A stretch of 64,000 bases of DNA from the NCBI GenBank assembly GCA_030606335.1, contig JAUWGP010000001.1, forward strand, positions 62,001 to 126,000, in the 5' to 3' direction. This DNA comes from Caldifarciminota bacterium (GTDB lineage Bacteria; Hydrothermota; UBA3073). Shown one piece after another: positions 26,009 to 33,468 of this stretch (positions within the stretch are counted from its first letter, which is position 1; each line of letters opens with the position of its first letter). Under the pieces are notes generated by a model. It was given only the letters and a program-made list of their open reading frames with translations, searched no databases and was not told where the DNA came from. The position numbers and the translations under genes were made by a program.

Positions 26009-27316
26009 ATGAGTAAGAAAACAACACATAAAATAATCATAGGTGACACGAGATGTATGAAAGAGGTTCAAGATGAATCCGTTCATCTTATTATTACCTC
26101 TCCCCCATATTGGCAGCTGAAAGATTACGGAAACGGAAAACAAATAGGCTTTAATGACACTTATGAAGAGTATATTAACAATCTTAATTTAGTTTGGAAT
26201 GAATGCCATCGAGTTTTACACAAGGGTTGTCGTATGTGTATAAATATAGGTGACCAATTTGCCCGTTCTGTATATTATGGAAGGTATAAAATTATTCCAA
26301 TAAGAACAGAGATAATTAAATTTTGCGAGAATATTGGTTTTGACTATATGGGCGCTATTATCTGGCAGAAAGTAACTACCTGTCATACAACTGGTGGTGC
26401 TACAGTAATGGGTTCATTTCCTTATCCAAGAAATGGAATCCTTAAATTAGATTACGAATTCATTCTTATTTTCAAAAAACACGGAAAACATCCAAGAGTA
26501 TCAAAAGAGATTAAGGATCAGTCAAGATTATCAAAGGAAGAATGGAATCAATATTTTACCGGGCATTGGAATTTTTCCGGTGAAAAGCAAGATAAACATC
26601 TGGCGATGTTTCCTGAGGAATTACCAAGACGGCTTATCAGGATGTTTAGTTTTGTTAATGATACGGTACTCGATCCATTTCTTGGAAGTGGGACAACAAC
26701 TTTAGCAGCCAAAAACCTGAAGAGAAACTCCATTGGCTATGAAATAAACGAGGACTTTTTACCAGTTATAAACGAGAAATTAGGATTAAAGAAAAGAACA
26801 TTTTTTCAAAATGCAAACTTTGAGATAGTTAAACAGGATAAACTAAAGATAAATTTTGAAAAAGAAATTAAAAAATTTTCTTACGTTTTTAGGGACCCTC
26901 TGAAGTTTGATAAAAAAATAGACCCAAAAAAACTAAAGTTCGGTTCAAAAATAGATAATTCTAATTCCGAAAGAGAAAAATATTATACTGTAGAAAAAAT
27001 AATCTCTCCAGAAATATTAGTTTTAAACAATGAAATCAAAATAAGGTTGTTGGGAGTAAAAGAGAGACTGGATAAAAATGGAGAAGCTATTCAATTTTTA
27101 AGAGAAAAAACCCGTGGTCAAAAGGTATTCATTAAATTTGATACTGTAAAATATGATGATAAAAACAACCTATTATGTTATCTATATTTAAGAAATAAAA
27201 CATTTATAAATGCTCATTTAATAAAAAATAAGTTAGTTGATGTTGACAAAAAATTAGATTATAAAATGAAAAAAAAGTTTACTACCCTATTTACTCAATC
27301 AGAAGAGAATAAATGA
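26009..27316 (+). CDS. Cytosine-N4-type DNA methyltransferase with a C-terminal SNase-like domain
   Basis: The 435-residue enzyme carries the catalytic TSPPYW (30-35), which precedes DPFLGSGTT (222-230), the beta-class order. SPPY marks amino-group, usually N4-cytosine, methylation. Residues about 325-430 resemble a staphylococcal-nuclease OB fold: IKIRLLGVKERL (Arg346), GEAIQFLREKTRGQKVFI (Glu359), then KNNLLCYLYL and TFINAHLIKNKLV. The third catalytic Arg, expected before the LAYVYL-like strand, is replaced, so the tail is probably a DNA-binding relic. Its stop overlaps the ATG of an MjaI-like endonuclease, so the pair is a restriction-modification system; by analogy with MjaI the target would be CTAG (inference). 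Confidence 0.88.
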   Translation: MSKKTTHKIIIGDTRCMKEVQDESVHLIITSPPYWQLKDYGNGKQIGFNDTYEEYINNLNLVWNECHRVLHKGCRMCINIGDQFARSVYYGRYKIIPIRTEIIKFCENIGFDYMGAIIWQKVTTCHTTGGATVMGSFPYPRNGILKLDYEFILIFKKHGKHPRVSKEIKDQSRLSKEEWNQYFTGHWNFSGEKQDKHLAMFPEELPRRLIRMFSFVNDTVLDPFLGSGTTTLAAKNLKRNSIGYEINEDFLPVINEKLGLKKRTFFQNANFEIVKQDKLKINFEKEIKKFSYVFRDPLKFDKKIDPKKLKFGSKIDNSNSEREKYYTVEKIISPEILVLNNEIKIRLLGVKERLDKNGEAIQFLREKTRGQKVFIKFDTVKYDDKNNLLCYLYLRNKTFINAHLIKNKLVDVDKKLDYKMKKKFTTLFTQSEENK

Positions 27317-27894
27317 AAATAAAACTCACTAATAACGAGATTAGAAGATATTTAGATATTGAACCTCAAGAGTTTCCTAAATATACAACCCAACTTCTAA
27401 ATTTAGCGAATCAAAACGCTCAAGGAACAAGACCTAAAATTGTCGGTCAGATGAGCGAGCTTATCCAGCATTTTACTGGTAAGACCTTGCCTGAATGGGA
27501 AGAGTGGTACCTGAAAGAAAAACCTGATGCTATAAGGAATGCAACCGAAAAAATACTACAAATGTTAAATAATCTAAAGAATGCAATAGAGAAGATTGAT
27601 AGTAAGATGGTTGAAGAATGGGTAAGGGATTTGGTAATAGTCAAGACATTTATGGGCTTGAGATTCCAAGAAGCAATTTTAAAGAAGTGTGCTGAAACGA
27701 AAGGTGTTAATTATCGTCTATCTGATTTCACGGAAGAATCAAAGGGTATTGATGGTTATATTGGGAATATTCCTGTTTCAATAAAACCAGAGACTTATAA
27801 AATCAAGGCTGCACTTCGAGAAGATATAGCAGTTAAGATAATATATTATAAGAAGATTAAGAATGGAATTGAGATTGACTTTTCAGAATTATAA
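27313..27894 (+). CDS. MjaI-like type II restriction endonuclease
   Basis: The 193-residue product resembles the MjaI restriction endonuclease family, with the conserved block QLLNLANQNAQGTRPKIVGQ (27-46) followed by MSELIQHF and a C-terminal core GIDGYIGNIPVSIKPETYK that supplies Asp147 and Lys158 of a PD-(D/E)XK site. Family members cut CTAG. Its ATG overlaps the methylase TGA (ATGA at 27313-27316), a translational coupling that makes the nuclease follow the protective methylase. The family match is from memory of the motif. It ends with TAA. Confidence 0.82.
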   Translation: MKIKLTNNEIRRYLDIEPQEFPKYTTQLLNLANQNAQGTRPKIVGQMSELIQHFTGKTLPEWEEWYLKEKPDAIRNATEKILQMLNNLKNAIEKIDSKMVEEWVRDLVIVKTFMGLRFQEAILKKCAETKGVNYRLSDFTEESKGIDGYIGNIPVSIKPETYKIKAALREDIAVKIIYYKKIKNGIEIDFSEL

Positions 27895-27951
27895 ATCTGT
27901 TCTCCTTATACTACAAAGACAGATTACAAATGCTCTCAAAAAAGGAGTAAA

Positions 27952-28143
27952 ATGAATAAAGATTTTAGATGTTATATGGGATGGCGCGAAAAACCATTAG
28001 GGACAGGAGAGGCTGCTATAATTATAATTCCATTAGAAGAAAGCGAGTTGACTAACGAGCAATTAAGCAAATTATTAAAACTATTTAGAGTTACAACATT
28101 TAGTGAAGAAACAATTGATTTCACAATTCAAGAACTAGATTAG
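27952..28143 (+). CDS. Small protein of unknown function
   Basis: A 63-residue open frame with an AAGGAG ribosome binding site 6 bp before ATG. The product looks globular (mixed hydrophobic strands such as EAAIIIIPLEESEL, then a helix LTNEQLSKLLKLFR) and has no signal peptide. It lies 57 bp after the endonuclease gene and may be a controller or accessory part of the system, but no helix-turn-helix is evident. Confidence 0.6.
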   Translation: MNKDFRCYMGWREKPLGTGEAAIIIIPLEESELTNEQLSKLLKLFRVTTFSEETIDFTIQELD

Positions 28144-28408
28144 TGATTAAATAGGATATAAAATAATAGGATAATGTTGATTAACGTTAGTTCTCAATTA
28201 GTCATTATAATTCGAAAAGTTATTGATCGGAAAATAATTCTAATATATTAATACTATTAATATACTGTACACTTTATCCATAAAGACTACATAAGTAAGC
28301 TAAAAGACAACTTTTCCTATTTTATCACATATAGTAATTAAATACAATAATTATTTCTTCCTTTTTTATAATATAAATATTATATGAAATCAAACAAGGA
28401 GGTTTTAA

Positions 28409-29365
28409 ATGCATAGAGAATTTAGAAAATTATTAGAAAAAGCCACAGGTTCTTCAGAATTTGTTATAGCAGTTAATATAGATATTAGAGGTTTCTCATC
28501 ATTTAGTAAAATTGTTGAATCTACTGAAGTAGCAATGTATATCAAAAGAGTCTATATGAAACTTATTGATGAATATTTTTTGAACGCCTCCTTTTTTAAG
28601 CCCACTGGTGATGGACTTCTTATAATGATATCTTATACGGAAGAAAGTTTAAATGAAATTCTAATAAATACTATAGAAACTTGTTTAAAGGTATTGGTAG
28701 ATTTCAGTTCTTTTTGTGTCAACGATCCTATGATAAATTTCGATGTTCCAGGAAAGATTGGTATTGGATTATCACGAGGAAGTGTATGCCGTCTTTGCTC
28801 AGAAGATACAATATTGGACTACTCTGGAAAAGTTCTAAATCTTGCCTCTCGACTTATGGATTTAGCTAGACCGAGTGGAATTGTATTTGATGATAATTTT
28901 GGTATAGATCTTTTTCCAGACGAATTAATAAATTTATTTACAAAGGAAAGTGTGTATTTAAAGGGTATAGCGGAACGGGAGTCAATCGATATATACTATA
29001 CCAAAGATTATACACGTATATCCCTACTAAGTAAGCAACCCATTGAAGAGATAAAATGGAAGACAGTGAAAGATACAAAAACATTGAAGCAAATTAAAGA
29101 GTCTATACGCTACGCTTATGATCTACCTGGTAAACCTCTGAATCCAGACCAAATTAAAGTTAAAATAATTCAACCTAAGGTATTAAAAGGTAAAAAACGA
29201 AAAGAAGTATTAACAATGTTTAATTTCTCCAATTTTGAATATTATTTAGAAGCAGATAAACCGCAAGTAATCATTGAATTTAATGCTTTAGCAAAGCGAT
29301 TAGAAATAGATAAAATTAAGGATAACTGGAATATCGATATTGAAATCATATATCCTGAGAGATAA
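28409..29365 (+). CDS. Class III nucleotide cyclase with an extra C-terminal domain
   Basis: The 318-residue cytosolic protein is a class III cyclase catalytic domain (about 15-205) plus about 110 residues of unknown type. Metal ligands Asp25 (NIDIRGFSSF) and Asp68 (KPTGDG), base-selecting Lys64 and Asp137, and transition-state Asn144 and Arg148 (DYSGKVLNLASRL) are all present, so it should be active; the Lys/Asp pair favours ATP in classical enzymes. There is no transmembrane or receiver domain. The C-terminal part has a strand-rich ending (KPQVIIEFNALAKRL) that might be a sensor domain as in defence cyclases. It lies next to a restriction-modification system, with a strong AAGGAGG site. Whether it makes cAMP, cGMP or a pyrimidine cyclic nucleotide is not decidable by eye. 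Confidence 0.85.
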   Translation: MHREFRKLLEKATGSSEFVIAVNIDIRGFSSFSKIVESTEVAMYIKRVYMKLIDEYFLNASFFKPTGDGLLIMISYTEESLNEILINTIETCLKVLVDFSSFCVNDPMINFDVPGKIGIGLSRGSVCRLCSEDTILDYSGKVLNLASRLMDLARPSGIVFDDNFGIDLFPDELINLFTKESVYLKGIAERESIDIYYTKDYTRISLLSKQPIEEIKWKTVKDTKTLKQIKESIRYAYDLPGKPLNPDQIKVKIIQPKVLKGKKRKEVLTMFNFSNFEYYLEADKPQVIIEFNALAKRLEIDKIKDNWNIDIEIIYPER

Positions 29366-29467
29366 TTTTGACTTTGACAAACACATATTAAAAACTATAG
29401 TCCCTACAAAAATCTAACAAACAACTAAAAAGTATCCACTCATAACACTTTCTGATTTTTAGGTCAT

Positions 29468-29485
29468 ACAATCCATATGGATTGT
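29468..29485. promoter_or_regulatory. Perfect 18-bp palindrome, possible operator
   Basis: ACAATCCATATGGATTGT is its own reverse complement, in the 312-bp gap between the cyclase and the TPR gene. It has the size and symmetry of a dimeric regulator site. No convincing -10 box is centred on it. Nothing else is seen in this gap. Confidence 0.45.
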
Positions 29486-29677
29486 CAAAATTAAGATTTT
29501 GTTATATAACTATATCCTAAGGATTCGTATGGGTAACACAAATTGACTTCGCACAGTAAATTATCTTCATACCTTTTAATTATTATCTGCGCGCCTGCAT
29601 TTCATTAATTTCTGCTTTTAACATGAATCCGCAAATATTCAAGCCTATAATACTGCATTGATGGAGGGACAAGTATT

Positions 29678-30667
29678 TTGACAACGCTTGAGAAACAACT
29701 TGAGATTAATAAAGAAAAATTTAAGCTGTTATCACCCAAGGAGTATTCTGAATCAACTAAACGGTGTATAGTTAGGTTGGGCAGTTCATATAGGGCTTTG
29801 GGACTTTGGAAAGACGCACTACGCATTTTCGATATTGGGTATTCACTCAGTCAAGAGGCAAATAATGAGGAAGGAAAATCTGAATTCCTAATTTGGAAAT
29901 CGAATGTTTATTATCATATGGGTCATTATAGGAGATCAATCGAGTTTGCTGCTAAAGCTATAGGTTTAGGAATTTCCGACTCGACCAGAGTTAGATACAT
30001 TTCATATTATCTTGCCAATCCCTATCTCATGTTGGGTGATATTGAAAGATATATTTCCCTACAGGAGAAAGCAATCGAAATCTCTAAAAAACTATCCGAC
30101 AAAATAGACAAAGAGTATATACCATGGCTATTGAGCTATTTAGCACAAGGATACGACATAGTAGGTGATTACGCGAAAGCTAACAAGATTATATTAGAAC
30201 AAGTAGATAAATTCAGAAATTTACATCAGGAATATGGGCTACCCTTAAGCCTGTTAATATTAGGAAAAAACTTGCTTCATCTTAATGAATTTAAAAAAGC
30301 AAAGAAAGCACTGAAAGAATCCTTTGAGTTTTATAAGAAAACCAAACAAGAAGGTTTTGTAGTTGATATTTTAGTAGAATTGAGCAAGCATAGTCTTAAT
30401 ATAGATAATTTAGAGGAAGCGAAACTTTATATCAACAGAGCAATTGCTGAAGCAAGAAAAGGTCCTAGAGAAACAGAAGGACTTGCAGACAAACGACATC
30501 TTAACCAAGCACTCATACAGTGTGCAAAAGTTTACTTATATAGCAAGGAGATCGAGAAATCGTTTGCCTTTTACGAAGAGGCTTTAGATCTAGCAGTAGG
30601 GTCAAGTAGAAAATCCATGATTATTGAGCTTTTGAAAATAAAAGAGAATTTGATGAGTGGTGGGTAG
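29678..30667 (+). CDS. TPR-repeat protein
   Basis: The 329-residue protein is entirely helical, with about seven tetratricopeptide-like repeats from residue 25 (for example SYRALGLWKDALRIFDIGYS, YHMGHYRRSIEFAAKAIGLG and YLYSKEIEKSFAFYEEALDL). There is no signal peptide, so it is cytoplasmic. TPR proteins scaffold protein contacts; here a role with the neighbouring cyclase is conceivable but unproven. It starts at TTG 29678, which follows a GGAGGGA site at good spacing. Confidence 0.75.
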   Translation: MTTLEKQLEINKEKFKLLSPKEYSESTKRCIVRLGSSYRALGLWKDALRIFDIGYSLSQEANNEEGKSEFLIWKSNVYYHMGHYRRSIEFAAKAIGLGISDSTRVRYISYYLANPYLMLGDIERYISLQEKAIEISKKLSDKIDKEYIPWLLSYLAQGYDIVGDYAKANKIILEQVDKFRNLHQEYGLPLSLLILGKNLLHLNEFKKAKKALKESFEFYKKTKQEGFVVDILVELSKHSLNIDNLEEAKLYINRAIAEARKGPRETEGLADKRHLNQALIQCAKVYLYSKEIEKSFAFYEEALDLAVGSSRKSMIIELLKIKENLMSGG

Positions 30668-30856
30668 GCAGCTTCATCTGACAGAATTTTTAAGACACTT
30701 TGCTAAAACCCAGCCTTCTATAATTTAAGTATTGGCGCTGATTATGAAGATAACATGCTTAGAAGTTGGGACTTCGTAAACACAAAACATTATACGTAAC
30801 CAGCTTCGTGACGAGAAATATAGGAACTTAATTATCATTCAAGGAGGTGTAAAAAT

Positions 30857-31057
30857 ATGAGCTTTAAAACCTGGGCAGATTCCAAAGTGAAAAGGTTCAG
30901 CTGGATTGATCTGAAGCTTGTACAAATTAGCGCTATTTGTTGTTCTTTAATGATAGCAAAACTTTGGAAACCTTTGCTTCGTTTAGATTGGTATTGGTAT
31001 GCTGTAATTGCCGTATTAGCGGGAATAAAACCAGTATATAATGCACTTAGAAAATAG
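30857..31057 (+). CDS. Small conserved-looking membrane protein
   Basis: The 66-residue protein has an AAGGAGGTG ribosome binding site, the strongest in this region. An amphipathic basic N-terminus (MSFKTWADSKVKRFSW) is followed by two hydrophobic segments (about 22-37 and 44-60) separated by LWKPLLRLDWYWY. Small proteins of this shape (two helices, LW and WYWY motifs) are familiar from other bacterial and archaeal genomes but their role is unknown. Confidence 0.75.
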   Translation: MSFKTWADSKVKRFSWIDLKLVQISAICCSLMIAKLWKPLLRLDWYWYAVIAVLAGIKPVYNALRK

Positions 31058-31154
31058 GCATCACTTTGCCAACTACGCTCACTTTGTTCGCTGCGCATAA
31101 TATATATTTACCTATCGTCTGCCTCGCCTTGGCGGGGGCAAATAGGGGGTCTCT

Positions 31155-32786
31155 ATGTTCAAAAAGTCCTTTCTTGTTATAAGTATTACCCTTATCGGGT
31201 GCATGTCGTTTCACGCCAAATGTTATGGGAATGAATTAGACGATCCAGTTGAAATTGCTATTATGACTACTGCTGATATTCAGAGCTGTATCATACCCTA
31301 TACAGTCGTTATTGAAGGTGATACCCTAACTGTCGGTGGTCTTGAAAGAATTGCTACAGCCTCAAATCAAATAAGGTCAGAGGTTGATGGTTCACTACTC
31401 CTCTCATCTGGGGACGACTTGATTGGACCTCTGTTTTCACTCCTTAGCGGCGAACCGGAGATTCGAGGTATGAGTATGGCGGGCTATGATGTCGTTACAC
31501 CCGGTAATCATGAGTTTGATAGAGGTGTTGAGGTTTACAAAAATGCTATCAGTTTTTCAAATTTCGATATAGTATCAGCAAATCTAATCATTGATGACCA
31601 GGAACTCGATTCCAGGATTCATCCCTATGTAATAAAAGATGTTGCTGATTTGAAGGTCGGTATATTCGGTATGATGACCCCAGAGTTATTAAAGGTCTGT
31701 AACATACCTGGAGGTGGTGCAGCAGTAAACCAGGACATAGTCAAAGTCGCCAATAATATCGTCAATGAACTTAAAAGAGCTGATTGCGACATCATAATCG
31801 GTGTTACACACGTTGGAGTAACCTTTGATAGAGAACTTGCACAAGAGGTGGATGATATTGATATAATCGTTGGTGGTCATGACCATGAATACATTTATGA
31901 AACTGCTAGAAGTACCATAATCGTTCAAGATGGCTCAAGGGCTAAATATCTTGGTGTGCTGAAGTTCACTTACAATAAAGGTGAAATCCAGAATCCAATA
32001 TGGCAAAAGGTCTTACTCGATTCAACTGTTGGTTATGACCCTGTAATAAAAGACCTGATGGCACAATACATGAAGATTTATAACGACAGCCTTGGCATGG
32101 TAATTGGTGAATCAACTATCGAAATGGATGCTTGTAGAGGTGTAAACCGCAGCCGTGAAACGAACCTTGGTAATATGATAGCCGATTCATGGCTTAACTG
32201 GTTTACAGATGCTGATGTGGCTTTAGTTAATGCCGGAGCGATTCGTGGTGATCAAATTTATCCTGCTGGTTCGATTACATACCTAACTGTGAATGAGATA
32301 CTTCCATTCAGAAACGAGGTTTACATGGTTCAAGTGACCGGTGCTGAACTGAAACAGGTGTTTGAGGTATCCGCATCTGTATTGAGAGTTTCTGACGACG
32401 GATGCCCTGATACATGCAGAGCCTCAGATGGAGGATTTTTACAGATTGGTGGTGCGAGAATAACCATCGATACGACTCAAGCTCCTTTCTGTGCTGTATA
32501 TTCAGGTCGGGATGTCTCTGAAGTAATCAATGTAGGTTCAAGAATTGCAAGCATCGAGGTTTATCAAAATGATTCATGGGTTTCCCTTGACACATCCACC
32601 ACCTATACAATACTAACAAACAGCTGGATGGCAATAGGGGGAGATGGACATTACATTTTCAGAAGTGAAGACATTCAAAAGAAGAATACAACCCTTATCA
32701 CGACCGACCTTTTAACGAGCTATATACAGAGTCATACTCCTGTAGCCCCACAAGTAGAAAGTCGTATAAAGTTCTTAGTCAAGTGA
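31155..32786 (+). CDS. Secreted 5'-nucleotidase/UDP-sugar hydrolase-like metallophosphoesterase
   Basis: The 543-residue product has a signal peptide (about 1-25), a calcineurin-like metallophosphatase domain with SSGDDLIGP, TPGNHEFDRG, VGVTHVG and VGGHDHEYIYE metal motifs, and a 5'-nucleotidase C-terminal domain with SRETNLGNMIADSWL, NAGAIRGDQIYPAG and a late AIGGDGHYIF. Such enzymes strip phosphate from extracellular nucleotides or UDP-sugars for salvage. The first metal motif (usually HxND or similar) reads TADIQS here and is the only unusual point. No sorting domain is present, so it is probably periplasmic. Confidence 0.92.
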   Translation: MFKKSFLVISITLIGCMSFHAKCYGNELDDPVEIAIMTTADIQSCIIPYTVVIEGDTLTVGGLERIATASNQIRSEVDGSLLLSSGDDLIGPLFSLLSGEPEIRGMSMAGYDVVTPGNHEFDRGVEVYKNAISFSNFDIVSANLIIDDQELDSRIHPYVIKDVADLKVGIFGMMTPELLKVCNIPGGGAAVNQDIVKVANNIVNELKRADCDIIIGVTHVGVTFDRELAQEVDDIDIIVGGHDHEYIYETARSTIIVQDGSRAKYLGVLKFTYNKGEIQNPIWQKVLLDSTVGYDPVIKDLMAQYMKIYNDSLGMVIGESTIEMDACRGVNRSRETNLGNMIADSWLNWFTDADVALVNAGAIRGDQIYPAGSITYLTVNEILPFRNEVYMVQVTGAELKQVFEVSASVLRVSDDGCPDTCRASDGGFLQIGGARITIDTTQAPFCAVYSGRDVSEVINVGSRIASIEVYQNDSWVSLDTSTTYTILTNSWMAIGGDGHYIFRSEDIQKKNTTLITTDLLTSYIQSHTPVAPQVESRIKFLVK

Positions 32787-32828
32787 ATATAAACAATACA
32801 TCTTTTTCTTATTAAAATAACAATTTTC

Positions 32829-32857
32829 TTGACAATTCCCCTAATTTATATTATAAT
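32829..32857 (+). promoter_or_regulatory. Consensus promoter with a long non-coding leader
   Basis: TTGACA (32829-32834), 17-bp spacer, TATAAT (32852-32857). The first plausible start codon lies about 410 nt downstream (33275), so the transcript would contain the repeats at 32904-33216. Confidence 0.8.
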
Positions 32858-32903
32858 TCATATAGTAGATTAGGTGAATATTTATGGAATGGATACGCGC
32901 CTC

Positions 32904-33216
32904 GAGCATCAAAATATCGAGCTTCGATACTAGCATCTACAACGATAAACGAAAAAGGTCTCAAAGCTAGGTTGTCCCCGTTAAATAGAAGGAAATTTCA
33001 CAGGGTTCACCCCGTTAAATAGAAGCGGTTACTGTAGAACTCTTACTTTTATTGTTAAAATATTTAACAGGGTAAACGGTGACGAAACTCGTAACGAATC
33101 TCGAAGATGGAAGCTCGAAACTGGAAAAATACATTAACAGGATCTGTTTGTATACGAGTTTCGAGAATCAAGAAATCGAACATCGATACGAGCCTAGACA
33201 ACAAAAAACGAAAAAC
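32904..33216. repeat. Direct repeats in the leader region
   Basis: A unit of about 55 bp with words ATCGAGCTTCGATAC and ACAACGATAAACGAAAAA at 32904-32958 recurs imperfectly at 33162-33216. Between them CCCCGTTAAATAGAAG occurs twice (near 32978 and 33009). Start codons and frames here look spurious. Confidence 0.6.
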
Positions 33217-33274
33217 GTAAAAGATTACTCAATTTGTGAAAAGCAAAATGTTCTTTTATTAAGGGGGTGAATTT

Positions 33275-33385
33275 ATGTCACGTAAAGATAAAAATAAAGG
33301 GGAGAAAAAGGTACAGAAGAAAGCCAAGCATACTATTAAGGAAAAGAGAAGGCTGAGGAAGGAAAAAAAGAAGAAGCAAGAATAA
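33275..33385 (+). CDS. 36-residue lysine-rich small protein
   Basis: ATG 33275 follows a strong GGGGGTGA ribosome binding site, and the frame closes with TAA at 33383. The product is extremely basic (MSRKDKNKGEKKVQKKAKHT and then a KEKRRLRKEKKKKQE end), more than half Lys/Arg, so it should bind nucleic acid or anionic surfaces. It is the only good start between the promoter at 32829 and the next gene. Short length keeps confidence moderate; coding is supported by start context only. Confidence 0.6.
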   Translation: MSRKDKNKGEKKVQKKAKHTIKEKRRLRKEKKKKQE

Positions 33386-33468
33386 AATGGGATTGCCACG
33401 TCCGTACGGGTTTGCAATTACAGATTGCTCAATTTTGCACACTACCTAAACAAATCCAGGGAGGATAA

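Noticed and set aside
33079-33270. 63-codon frame before the lysine-rich peptide
   Set aside because: It runs through direct repeats, lacks a ribosome binding site and has no protein-like pattern.
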